Below, in pieces: positions 32,694 through 41,514 of a stretch of 64,000 nucleotides of DNA. The DNA is from Thioalkalivibrio nitratireducens DSM 14787 (GTDB lineage Bacteria > Pseudomonadota > Gammaproteobacteria > Ectothiorhodospirales > Ectothiorhodospiraceae): positions 1,674,001-1,738,000 of the forward strand of contig NC_019902.2 in assembly GCF_000321415.2 (NCBI RefSeq). Direction: 5' to 3'. A program made the translations under genes and the position numbers. The notes under the pieces were generated by a model that made no database searches, had not been told where the DNA came from, and was given only the letters and a program-made list of their open reading frames with translations. Position 1 is the first letter of the stretch, and each line of letters opens with the position of its first letter.

Positions 32694-33506
32694 ATGACCC
32701 TTCTGACAAGCAGACTCCTGCCCCTGCTGCTGTGTGCACTGACCTTCACGCTGCCGGCGGCACAGGCACAAGAAACCCCCGAAGCGATGGAGATCGTGAC
32801 CAGGGCCAACGCGGCTGCCTACTATGCCGGCAGGGACGGACGCGCCGATGCCCGCATGCAGATCCTGGATGCCCGCGGGCGGGAACAGGTACGCCAGTTC
32901 ACGATGCTCAGGCGCAACGGGAAAGACGCCGAACAGCACTACCTGTTGGTGTTCAGCCGGCCGTCCGACGTGCGCGGAACCGCCTTTCTGGTGCACAAGC
33001 GCCCCGGTGCCGACGACGACCGCTGGCTGTACCTGCCGGGGCTCGACCTGGTGCGGCGGATCGCTCCGGGGGACAAGCGCACGAGCTTCGTGGGTTCCCA
33101 CTTCTTCTACGAGGACGTATCCGGCAGGCACCTGGAGGACGATCGCCACAGCGTGCAGGCGACCACCGACGGGCAGTTCGTGATCCGTAGCACGCCGCGG
33201 GACCCGCGCTCGGTCGAATTCGCCGCGTACACCACGTGGATCGACCGGGATAACTGGCTGCCAATGCGCGCCGAGTACGAAAAGCCCGACGGCACCGTCT
33301 ACCGGCGCATGGAGGTGCTGGAGGTCGAGACGATCGATCGATACCCCACCGCCACACGCATGCGCATGTCCGATCTCGACAGCGGCGGACACACGATCGC
33401 CGAGATGCGTTTCATCGCCTACGACCTCGATATCCCGGACGGCGTGTTCACCGAACGCTCGCTGCGCAACCCGCCCCGGCAGTGGCTGCAGCGGCCCGGC
33501 GAATAG
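32694..33506 (+). CDS. LolA-like outer membrane lipoprotein-sorting protein
   Basis: The 270-residue protein has a signal peptide (LLPLLLCALTFTLPAAQAQ) and a COG2834-type fold: EIVTRANAAAYYAGRDGRADARMQILDARGREQVRQF, LLVFSRPSDVRGTAFLVHKRPGADDDRWLYLPGLDLVRRI, FVGSHFFYEDVSGR, then IDRDNWLPMRAEYEKPDG. Such proteins carry lipids between membranes beside RND/MMPL pumps. The ATG at 32694 is preferred over 32664 because the signal peptide starts there and GAGGTG lies seven bases upstream. Confidence 0.85.
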   Translation: MTLLTSRLLPLLLCALTFTLPAAQAQETPEAMEIVTRANAAAYYAGRDGRADARMQILDARGREQVRQFTMLRRNGKDAEQHYLLVFSRPSDVRGTAFLVHKRPGADDDRWLYLPGLDLVRRIAPGDKRTSFVGSHFFYEDVSGRHLEDDRHSVQATTDGQFVIRSTPRDPRSVEFAAYTTWIDRDNWLPMRAEYEKPDGTVYRRMEVLEVETIDRYPTATRMRMSDLDSGGHTIAEMRFIAYDLDIPDGVFTERSLRNPPRQWLQRPGE

Positions 33507-33516
33507 GACGGCCACG

Positions 33517-34800
33517 ATGCGGGCACAGCCAGCCGCCGTCGCAGCAATCGGTCTTGCCCTCGCCGCGTCCGGCGCGCTGGCCTGGGACGACGATCCCTGG
33601 GGCGATGAAACCGTCTCGCCCTGGGAAGTCCACGGGTTCGTCGAAGCCGCCGGGGGACTGCGCACGCGCGACCAGCCGCTGATCTCGGGCGACGCCTCGC
33701 TCGGGGAACTGCGCCTGCAGCTCGAGGCGCTGTACCACGGCGATACCGCCACCTGGCGCTTCAAGGCCGACGCAATCGCCGATGCGGTGGAAGAACGCCT
33801 GGACGGCGACCTGCGCGAGGCCAGCGTGAGCCTGCCCTTGGGCACTCGGGCCGATCTGCGCCTGGGACGGCAGGTGCTGACCTGGGGTACCGGCGACCTG
33901 CTGTTCCTGAACGACCTGTTTCCGAAGGACTGGCCGTCGTTCCTGATCGGGCGGGACGACGAGTATCTCAAGGCGCCCAGCGACGCGCTGCGGCTGAACT
34001 GGTTCGGCGATCGTGCCAACCTGGACGCAGTGTGGGCCCCGGTATTCACCTCGGACCGCTTCGTCGACGGCAAGCGCGTGACCTTCTTCGACCCCGCCCG
34101 TGGCGAGCGAGTCGCGGCGCCGCCCCGACTCCGGGCCGACGCGCCGCCGCGCACGTTCGAGAACGGCGAGATCGCGCTGCGCCTGCACGGGCTGATAGGA
34201 CCCACCGAGTGGGCGCTGTACGGTTACCGCGGCTTCTTCGGGCAGCCGACCGCGTTCGACCCCGAAACCGGCCGCCCGACGTTTGCGCGCCTCGATGCCT
34301 ACGGCGCCAGCCTGCGCGGTCCGCTCGCCGGAGGACTCTACAACCTGGAACTGGCGTGGTACGACTCGGTGGACGACCGCAGCGGCGACAATCCAAACCT
34401 TCCCAATTCCGAGCTGCGCCTGCTGGCGGGCTACGAGCGCGAGCTGGTAACCCACCTGACGCTCGGCGGCCAGTATTACCTGGAGTGGCTACAGAACCAC
34501 GACCGCTTGCGCGCGGTTTGGCCCTTCGACGCGGACCTCGCTCCGGACGAGTACCGCCACCTGTTCACGCTGCGTCTGACCTACCGCATGCTCCAGGACA
34601 ATCTCGTGCTGTCGCTGATGAACTTCTACTCGCCGAGCGACGAAGACTACTTCCTGCGGCCCACGATCGAGTACCGCTACAGCGACCGCCTGCGCCTGAG
34701 CGGCGGCGCCAACCTGTTCGGCGGCTCCGAGCCGCAGAGCTTCTACGGCCAGTTTCGGGATGACTCTTCGCTGTTCGTCCGGGCGCGCTACAGCTTCTGA
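33517..34800 (+). CDS. Outer-membrane beta-barrel protein partner of the RND transporter
   Basis: The 427-residue protein has a signal peptide ending ASGALA, alternating amphipathic strands throughout, and the C-terminal FVRARYSF ending in phenylalanine that signals BAM-dependent insertion. GRQVLTWGTGDLLFLNDLFPKDW recalls DUF1302/alginate-export-like barrels that accompany RND-LolA-like pairs. It begins ten bases after the LolA-like stop. Role as the outer-membrane exit or entry of the system is inferred. Confidence 0.8.
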   Translation: MRAQPAAVAAIGLALAASGALAWDDDPWGDETVSPWEVHGFVEAAGGLRTRDQPLISGDASLGELRLQLEALYHGDTATWRFKADAIADAVEERLDGDLREASVSLPLGTRADLRLGRQVLTWGTGDLLFLNDLFPKDWPSFLIGRDDEYLKAPSDALRLNWFGDRANLDAVWAPVFTSDRFVDGKRVTFFDPARGERVAAPPRLRADAPPRTFENGEIALRLHGLIGPTEWALYGYRGFFGQPTAFDPETGRPTFARLDAYGASLRGPLAGGLYNLELAWYDSVDDRSGDNPNLPNSELRLLAGYERELVTHLTLGGQYYLEWLQNHDRLRAVWPFDADLAPDEYRHLFTLRLTYRMLQDNLVLSLMNFYSPSDEDYFLRPTIEYRYSDRLRLSGGANLFGGSEPQSFYGQFRDDSSLFVRARYSF

Positions 34801-35055
34801 GGCATTTCATGCGGTAGGTTGCCCTATGTTCCAATCGTCGTTCTTTTGTGAGTCCATGCGGCATTGGAGACAGGTGGCCGAACTCCAGTAGTGGGGCAAG
34901 CCGTGGCAAGCGCACCCCCCGGCTGCTGACGCCCCCCCCCCGGACGCGGCAGTGGAACGGACTCACCTCGATCACGTTCTTTTTTGCGCGACGCACCAAT
35001 GTTCTTTAGAATTTGCTGATCAACGTACCGGCATACGGTCTGTGGTGATCCGCGA

Positions 35056-35733
35056 ATGAATGCAATCGAGCCATCGTCGAAAACGCAGCTGTTCACGCAC
35101 TTTGCCCGGGTGGCCAAGGCGTTGGCGAGCCCGGTGCGCCTGGAGCTCCTCGAAGCGCTTGCGCAGAGCGAGCATAGCGTGGACGAACTGGCGCGCGCCG
35201 CCGGTGTGCCAATGGCGAACGCCTCGCACCATCTGCAGGTGCTGCGCGACGGCGGCCTGGTCCGATCGCGCCGCGACGGCGTACAGGTCATCTATTCGCT
35301 GAGCGACGAGACCGAGATCACGCAGGTGATCGCGGGCATCCGCCGCATCGCGGAAGCGCAGCTCGCCGAAGTGGACCGGATTGTCCGAGAGGCCTTCACC
35401 AGCCGGGATACCGTGACACCGATGGATCCGCGCGAGGTGATGAAGCTCGCACGCCGCGGCGAGGTGACCGTGATCGACGTGCGCCCGCGGGACGAGTTCC
35501 ATTCCGGCCACATCAAGGGTGCGATCAACATCCCGCTCGAAGAACTGGGGCAACATCTGGCCGAACTGCCCCGGGACCGCGAGATCGTCACATATTGCCG
35601 TGGTCCCTACTGCGTGCTGTCCTTTGACGCGGTCGAGGAGCTGCGGCGGCACGGGTTTCGCGCGCGCAGGCTCGAGGCCGGCTATCCCGAGTGGAGAGCA
35701 GCCCGCCTGCCGGTCGCCCGGGCGACACGTTAG
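35056..35733 (+). CDS. ArsR-type regulator fused to a rhodanese domain
   Basis: The 225-residue protein has an ArsR winged helix (about 10-95: ALASPVRLELLEALAQSEHSVDELARAAGVPMANASHHLQVLRDGGLVRSRRDG) and a rhodanese domain (about 120-220: VTVIDVRPRDEFHSGHIKGAINIPL, then IVTYCRGPYCVLS with the active cysteine in the CRGPYC loop). The fusion suggests a repressor that senses persulfide or sulfane sulfur directly. The sulfur genes upstream are obvious targets. No binding site was identified. Confidence 0.9.
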   Translation: MNAIEPSSKTQLFTHFARVAKALASPVRLELLEALAQSEHSVDELARAAGVPMANASHHLQVLRDGGLVRSRRDGVQVIYSLSDETEITQVIAGIRRIAEAQLAEVDRIVREAFTSRDTVTPMDPREVMKLARRGEVTVIDVRPRDEFHSGHIKGAINIPLEELGQHLAELPRDREIVTYCRGPYCVLSFDAVEELRRHGFRARRLEAGYPEWRAARLPVARATR

Positions 35734-35757
35734 GCGGCTACGGCAGGCGCGGTCGCG

Positions 35758-36130
35758 GTGGATGCATCGGCCGACCTGATTATCACGAAACCTCCTCAGC
35801 CAGTGCGATACCTCCCCGCGTCGGTCGTCATTGCGAGCGAAGCGCGGCACTAATGCGCGCAGCGCATTGAACAGCCGAAGGCTGGCCCGCAGGGTGAGCG
35901 CAGCGAATAATCCAGGCGGCGCGGGGCAGACCATCGCCCTCTGGATCGCCACGTCGCTTCGCTCCTCGCGATGACGCTGGTTTCGAAGATGGCCCAATCC
36001 AGCTTGCGGAGCTTCCATGATAATCAGGTCGGTCGATCCCGTAGCGTACGACGCCTGGTATCAAACCGATCGAGGCCGGTGGATCGCCGGGCTCGAACTG
36101 CGGCTGTTGCGGCGGTGCCTACCGCGGCGC
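35758..36130 (+). pseudogene. Methyltransferase gene split by MITE D, then lost
   Basis: A GTG at 35758, 24 bases after the ArsR-rhodanese stop, starts a frame DASAD. It is interrupted by MITE D after one copy of its target site and continues beyond it as DPVAYDAWYQTDRGRWIAGLELRLLRRCLP. YDAWYQTxRGRW is the N terminus of class I SAM-dependent methyltransferases. The SAM-binding core that should follow is missing. Confidence 0.6.
35775..36028. mobile_element. MITE copy D, 254 bp, 8-bp target duplication TCGGYCGA
   Basis: Starts CCTGATTATCACGAAACCTCC and ends GAGCTTCCATGATAATCAGG. Left flank TCGGCCGA and right flank TCGGTCGA differ at one base. It includes the inner insert. It interrupts a methyltransferase gene at codon five or six. 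Confidence 0.88.
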
Positions 36131-36676
36131 TCGCTGGGACCGCTGCGACGAGGCCCGCCGCTGGTTTGCCGCACTGCCCGGCGTTGGCCCCGTGGCATGC
36201 CGATGGGCGGTTTTCGACCCCGCCTGTTGATCCCAAGGCCAGGATCATCGAGCGCCTGCTTCCCGCGTCCGTTCCGGTGGGCGGCTTTCCCGCGGTCGCC
36301 GCCCATCCGGTGGGCGTGGAAGTCCGCGCGGGTGCCCCTGTTGGCGGTCGGTAGACACCGGTAGGGCGGAAGAGCGCAGCGTCATCCGCCGCGCGAAGTC
36401 CGGTTGGCCACGAGGGTCGGAACTCGATTCGACGTCGGAACGGCGGATGACGGCCTGCGGCCTCTTCCGCCCTTGTATGTTCGGCGCCACAACGGCTGAT
36501 GACGGCCTCTTCCGCCGCGTGTGAGCCGTTTCCGCGTGGGGGCCCGCTCAGCGATCGGTGGGAGTCGGGGAACATTGTCGCCATTCGCATCCGTGGACTT
36601 GACGGGCCCGGCCGCTCCGGTTACGGTCAAATCCTCGTTTGATAAAAGTCCTATTGGCAATCCATCGAGGAAAGCG
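36131..36676. other. Stretch without an intact gene
   Basis: One plus-strand frame near 36108-36220 (GGAYRGARWDRCDEARRWFAALPG) has coding-like composition and may be another gene tail. REP-like sequence follows at 36361-36473, with an extra half at about 36482-36523. The rest up to the desaturase-like gene is featureless. Confidence 0.4.
36361..36473. repeat. REP-like paired repeat, copy 2
   Basis: GTAGGGCGGAAGAGCGCAGCGTCATCCGCC at the left and GGCGGATGACGGCCTGCGGCCTCTTCCGCCC at the right, in inverted arrangement with about 50 bases between. It is the best-preserved copy in the window. Confidence 0.75.
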
Positions 36677-37579
36677 ATGATGGTGGAATGGTTTCTGGAG
36701 CAGGAGCCGGTCGTGCGGCTGGGCTTCCTGCTTGGCGTGGTCGGGATCATGGCGTTGTGGGAAATCCTGGCACCGCGGCGTGCGCTGACCGTGGGCAAGG
36801 CCTATCGCTGGGTGAACAACTGGGGGGTCGTGATCACGAACACGGTGCTCACGCGCCTGATTTTCCCGGCCGGCGCGGTCGGCCTCGCGTTCTTCGTCGA
36901 AAGCCAGGGCTGGGGGCTGCTGCAGGTGCTCGACCTGCCCTTTTGGCTCACCGTGCTGATCGCGCTGGTGGTTCTCGACTTCGCGATCTGGGCGCAGCAC
37001 GTAATGTTCCACGCCGTGCCCGCATTGTGGCGGCTGCACCGCATGCACCACGCCGACCTGGACTTCGATCTGACCACCGGCCTGCGCTTCCACCCGATCG
37101 AGATCCTGCTGTCGTTCGTGATCAAGGCCGGTGTGATCGTGATGATCGGGGCCCCGGCAATCGCAGTGCTGATCTTCGAGGTGATCCTGAGTTCGCTGGC
37201 GCTGTTCAACCACTCGAACGTGCGCATGCCCATCGGGATCGACCGGGTGCTGCGGTGGTTCATCGTGACCCCGGATTTCCACCGCGTACACCATTCCTGG
37301 TACCCGCACGAGACCAATTCCAACTTCGGCTTCAACCTGTCGCTCTGGGACCGGCTGCTCGGCACGTACCGCGCCCAGCCGCAGGACGGCCACGAGGGCA
37401 TGACCATCGGCATCAACCTGTTCCGCGACCCCCAATGGGAGCGCCTCGACAAGATGCTGGTGCAACCCTTCACCGGCCCGGCCGACAGCTACCCGATCAA
37501 CCGTCGACCGGAAGGCGAGGCCAAGAACTGGCCCCGCCCGGATGAGCATTCCGGCACGAAGCCGGGGGCGGCTCGATGA
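36677..37579 (+). CDS. Sterol desaturase / fatty acid hydroxylase family protein
   Basis: The 300-residue membrane protein has the di-iron histidine boxes of the family: HVMFH near residue 112, HRMHH near 125, and HRVHHSWYPHETN near 208. Hydrophobic segments flank them (LGFLLGVVGIMALW, LTVLIALVVLDFAIW, IVMIGAPAIAVLIFEVIL). It likely hydroxylates or desaturates a lipid. GAGGAAA precedes the ATG. It overlaps the next gene by four bases (ATGA), so the two form an operon. Confidence 0.88.
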   Translation: MMVEWFLEQEPVVRLGFLLGVVGIMALWEILAPRRALTVGKAYRWVNNWGVVITNTVLTRLIFPAGAVGLAFFVESQGWGLLQVLDLPFWLTVLIALVVLDFAIWAQHVMFHAVPALWRLHRMHHADLDFDLTTGLRFHPIEILLSFVIKAGVIVMIGAPAIAVLIFEVILSSLALFNHSNVRMPIGIDRVLRWFIVTPDFHRVHHSWYPHETNSNFGFNLSLWDRLLGTYRAQPQDGHEGMTIGINLFRDPQWERLDKMLVQPFTGPADSYPINRRPEGEAKNWPRPDEHSGTKPGAAR

Positions 37580-38520
37580 AAACCTGGCCCTGGTTCCGGA
37601 TCGCACTCGGCGCGTTGCTGCTGGCGGCGATCGCGCTCGCGGTCACGTTCCGCGACCGCCTGGACCCGGCCGCGCTGGAGACCTGGATCGCCGGCTTCGG
37701 CATCACCGCGCCGGTGGTGTTCGTCGCCGTATACGCGCTGGCCTCGGTGCTGTTCCTGCCGGGCATGGTGATGACGCTCGCCGGCGGCGCGCTGTTCGGG
37801 CCGGTCTGGGGCACGCTGATCAACCTCCTTGGCGCGACGCTGGGTGCCATGGCTGCGTTCCTGGTCGCGCGCTACCTGGGCGCCGACTGGGTGTCGCGCC
37901 GGCTCGGCGGACGCCTGAAGGAACTGGTCGCCGGGGTCGAGGCCGAGGGCTGGCGTTTCGTCGCCTTTGTCCGCCTCGTCCCGCTGTTCCCCTACAACCT
38001 GCTGAACTACGCGCTGGGGCTGACCCGTATCCGGCTGCTCGCCTACATCGTGGCGACCTTCGTGTTCATGGCCCCGGGAGCGTTCGCGTATACCTACGTG
38101 GGTTACGCCGGGCGCCAGGCCGTCGCCGGCGGGGAGGCCGCGATCCAGACCGGTCTGATCGCGCTCGCGCTGCTCGCCGCGGTGGCTTTCATTCCGAGGC
38201 TGGTGAAGCGCGTGCGCGGAGCGGCGTCGTGGATCAGCGCGCCGCAACTGGCCGCCCAGCTGGCTGGAGACAACCCGCCGGTGGTCGTCGACGTCCGCAG
38301 CCCGAAGGAGTTTCGCGGTGAACTCGGGTGCATCGACGGCGCGCTGAACCTGCCGCTCGACGAACTGGAATCGCGCCTGCACGAACTCCCCGCCGATCGC
38401 CCGCTCGCGCTGGTCTGTCATACCGACCGGCGCTCCCGCACCGCCGCGAGGCTGCTGCAGGGACGCGGCTACACGCAGGTCGCAGTCGTCCGCAAGGGCA
38501 TGACGGCGTGGCGTCGTTGA
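37576..38520 (+). CDS. TVP38/TMEM64 (DedA-like) membrane protein fused to a rhodanese domain
   Basis: Residues 1-210 form a VTT/SNARE-associated membrane domain: FLPGMVMTLAGGALFGPVWGTLINLLGATLGAMAAF and FVRLVPLFPYNLLNYALGLTRI are signature motifs. Residues 225-314 form a rhodanese: PPVVVDVRSPKEFRGELGCIDGALNLPL and LALVCHTDRRSRTAARLL with cysteine in the active loop (VCHTDRRS). The fusion links lipid-scramblase-like membrane proteins with sulfur transfer; its role is unknown. It is cotranscribed with the desaturase-like enzyme. Confidence 0.88.
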   Translation: MKTWPWFRIALGALLLAAIALAVTFRDRLDPAALETWIAGFGITAPVVFVAVYALASVLFLPGMVMTLAGGALFGPVWGTLINLLGATLGAMAAFLVARYLGADWVSRRLGGRLKELVAGVEAEGWRFVAFVRLVPLFPYNLLNYALGLTRIRLLAYIVATFVFMAPGAFAYTYVGYAGRQAVAGGEAAIQTGLIALALLAAVAFIPRLVKRVRGAASWISAPQLAAQLAGDNPPVVVDVRSPKEFRGELGCIDGALNLPLDELESRLHELPADRPLALVCHTDRRSRTAARLLQGRGYTQVAVVRKGMTAWRR

Positions 38521-38687
38521 TCCGGTGGGCGCAGCATCCCGTGTTCCCTGGAATATCGGGTGCCGGCCGACCGTTTGCCACCATCGAGCAAGAGCGCGGC
38601 AGCAGATCCGTGTTCGCAGGATGCCAGGGTACCGGTACCCAGGGAACGACCTGAACAGAGAACCAAGCTGTAGGGCGGAAGAGCGCA
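38521..38687. other. Intergenic sequence before the IS1182 element
   Basis: Contains an inverted pair GTTCCCTGG (about 38542) / CCAGGGAAC (about 38638) and, at 38671-38687, the left arm of a REP-like repeat (TAGGGCGGAAGAGCGCA) cut by the element. Confidence 0.5.
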
Positions 38688-40575
38688 GAGACTGTGAAAG
38701 TATTCGCCCCGAGTCTCGGTTCGGGGGTGGGGGCTTGGTAGAATTGGCGCACGCTGTGATGCCCCCCCCACGTGCATGGGGCGATTGAGGAAAGCCGATG
38801 CTGAGCGAGCCTGAGTCTGCACCACCGGAAGCGTTGACCCTGTGGCCGTCCCCGGAGGACGGTGGACCCCCGGCGGCGGCCGGTCCGGAGCCGCGCCCGC
38901 CGTTGCCCCGGTCGCGGCGGTACAAGGAAGGGCCGTCGGGAGAGCAGCCGCTGCTGCTGCCGGCGTGCGTGGACGACTACGTGGCGGCGAACCATCCGGT
39001 GCGGGCGATCGCGGCCTACGTGGAGATGCTGGACCTGGAGCGGTTGGGCTTTCGGCATGCCGGGGTGCGCTCACGGTGGGCAGCCGGCGTACGCGCCCGG
39101 CGATCTGCTGAAGTTGTATCTCTATGGCTATCAGGAGCGGGTGCATTCCAGCCGGCGTCTGGAGGCCGAGTGCCGCCGCAACCTCGAGGTGATGTGGTTG
39201 CTGAACGGGCGTGCGGCCCAAAACGTATCACACGATCGCTGATTTTCGTAAGAACAACGCCGCGGCACTGAAGGCGGCGAACCGGGAGTTTGTGCTGCTG
39301 TGCCGGGAGCTGGGGCTGATCAGCGGGACCCGGGTGGGGGTGGACGGGAGCTTCTTCCACGGCAATGCGAGTGCCGCCAGCGTCAAGACCAAGAAGCAGT
39401 TGGAAGCGGAGCTGGCCGCACTGGAACAGGACATCGACGGCTACTTGGCAGCGCTGGAGCGAGGGGACGCCGACGCAGCGGCGGCCGAAGCGACAACGGT
39501 CAGCGCGCAGCAGCTTGCGGATCTGCAGGCGCGCGCGCAGCGCCGGCGAGAGCAACTCGAGGAGTTGGCCCGGACCGGCGAGACCCAGATCTCGCGGACC
39601 GATCCGGACGCCCGGCGCCTGAGCAAGAACGGGCAGAAAGTGACCGGCTACAACGTGCAGAGCGCGGTCGATGACCAGCACCACCTGATCCTGACCCACG
39701 AGGTCACCAACGCCGGAAACGACCTGGGCCAACTGGTGCCGATGGCGGAACAGGCCCGGCAGATGCTGCTCGATGGGCAGACCACGGAAGCCGCACAGCC
39801 GCTCGAGGTGTTGGCGGATGCCGGTTATTTCACCGAGTCCGACATCGCGGCCTGCGCGTCGCGGGGCATCGTGCCGTATGTGCCGGTTCCGGAGAAGACC
39901 GGTGCGGCCGAGCGGGCCGGCCGTCTGAGCGCCCGGGAGTTTGTCTACGACGCCGAGCAGGACCGGTACCGCTGTCCGGGTGGGGAAGCCCTGCATCCGT
40001 ACGGCCAGCCGGATACCCGTAACGGCGTGAACTACCGGCGCTATCGCAGCCGCGCGTCGGTCTGCCAGTCCTGTCCTCTGAAGGCGCAGTGCCTGCCGCC
40101 GGCCGGCAAGCGTCGGGAGATTCTCCGCTCCGAGCCACGCCCGAGGCGGTGGAGCGGCATCGGGAACGGATGGCGGCGGCGCCGCAGGGTGATGCGCCAG
40201 CGCGCGGCGCTCTGCGTAACACCCGTTCGGAACCCTGAAGCGCTGGCTGGGGTGGGACCACTTCCTGGTACGGGGGTTTGACAAGGTGCGCGGTGAGATG
40301 GCGATGATCGTGCACAGTTACAACTTCCGCCGCGTGCTCAGCATCCTGGGGTTGCGGCCTTCATCGCCTACTGCCAGGCGCGGGGCGTTGCGCGCGGCTT
40401 TCTTGCGGCTTGGTACGGGCTCCTCGAGCGCCTCTGCCAGCCGTTCTGGGGTCGCGATGACCCGTGGCCCATGGCCGGGACCGTTAGCGGCTCGCACCGT
40501 CCACGCGCGGCTCCGTTCGTCCCAGTGCGTTTCACGCCTGCTCCCTAGCATCGGTGCCCATTCTTTCACGGTCTC
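38688..40575 (+). mobile_element. IS1182-type insertion element inside a REP-like repeat
   Basis: Ends are imperfect inverted repeats: GAGACTGTGAAAGTATTCGCCCC at the left and, reversed, GAGACCGTGAAAGAATGGGCACC at the right. Left flank ends GAGCGCA and right flank starts GCAGCGTCATCCGCC, so without the element the sequence is the REP-like GGCGGAAGAGCGCAGCGTCATCCGCC with a short GCA duplication. The other arm of that repeat lies at 40637-40672. Confidence 0.75.
38798..40548 (+). pseudogene. IS1182-family transposase with several frameshifts
   Basis: The N terminus (PLLLPACVDDYVAANHPVRAIAAYVEMLDLERLGF) lies in one frame. PAYAPGDLLKLYLYGYQERVHSSRRLEAECRRNLEVMWLL follows in a second frame. The long central part (KTYHTIADFRKNNAAALKAANREFVLLCRELGLI, DGSFFHGNASAASVKT, VTGYNVQSAVDDQHHLILTHEVTNAGND, VLADAGYFTESDIAAC) lies in a third, and the C-terminal part is again shifted near 40160. 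It cannot make a full transposase. Confidence 0.88.
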
Positions 40576-40672
40576 GCAGCGTCATCCGCCATGCGGCGTT
40601 TGCAAGCTCAGGAGCGTGCGGCCACCCCGGGCGCTGGTCGGCGGATGACGGCGTTCCGCCATTTCCGCCCTT
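40576..40672. repeat. REP-like repeat, remainder of the copy split by IS1182
   Basis: Begins GCAGCGTCATCCGCC directly at the IS end and finishes with GGCGGATGACGG...TTCCGCCCTT. Together with 38671-38687 it makes one paired repeat. Confidence 0.7.
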
Positions 40673-40762
40673 CGTTTGTCTCATCGTCAGGCGTCGCCCC
40701 GGGCCTTGGCTGTCAACCTCGGACCGCAGGCGCACCACGGTCCGCCCTGGATGGAGAGAATC

Positions 40763-41470
40763 GTGACTGAAGCCTCGCTCCCTGAAGCGCCGGATGCCGA
40801 CCGGGTCCAGGCGCGTATCGTCGAACTGCGGGAGGCCCTGTCGGGAACCATCGTCGGCCAGCAGGCGCTGCTCGACCGTCTGGTCATCGGCCTGCTTGTG
40901 CGCCGGGCACGTTCTCGTCGAGGGACCGCCCGGCCTGGCCAAGACAACGGCGGTCAAGACGCTGGCCGCGGGCGTGCACGCGGGGTTCAAGCGCATCCAG
41001 TTCACGCCCGACCTGCTCCCGGGCGATCTGACCGGCACCGACGTCTTCGACGCCGCCCATCACTCGTTCCGCTTCATCCCCGGACCGCTGTTCAACGAGA
41101 TCGTGCTCGCCGGCGAGATCAACCGCGCCCCGGCCAAGGTGCAGTCGGCGCTGCTCGAGGCGATGCAGGAGCGACAGGTCACCGTCGGCAGCGAGACGCG
41201 CCCGCTGCCGAAGCCGTTCATGCTCATGGCCACACAGAACCCGCTGGATCAGGCCGGCACCTACCCGCTCCCGCAGGCACAGCTCGACCGCTTCATGCTG
41301 CACGTGCTGATCGACTACCCGTCAGAAGACCAAGAACTCGAGATCCTGCGCCGCGACCGCGCGGCCCATCGGAGCCCGGCATCGGCCCGACAGGATCCGA
41401 GTGTCGATGTCGCCGCTGATCGAGCAGTACGTGGTCGCGCTGGTGCGTGCCACGCGCGAGCCGGGATGCT
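40763..41470 (+). pseudogene. MoxR-type AAA+ ATPase, frameshifted and truncated
   Basis: The start ([45 protein letters not shown]) follows GGAGAGAATC. An extra T at about 40896 shifts the frame, and the core continues as [23 protein letters not shown] (Walker A), [38 protein letters not shown] (Walker B) and [24 protein letters not shown] further shift near 41380 precedes [17 protein letters not shown]. Sequence similarity ends near 41470, just before xdhC, and the C-terminal lid is missing. MoxR genes usually precede VWA-domain genes; none is here. Confidence 0.8.
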
Positions 41471-41514
41471 CATCGCGCGGGCATCGAATTCCTGGAATGA
41501 CCGGCAAGACGGGT

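Noticed and set aside
29915-32809. Very long antisense open frame opposite the RND transporter
   Set aside because: High-GC shadow rich in His, Arg and Gln; the sense strand has clear membrane helices and RND motifs.
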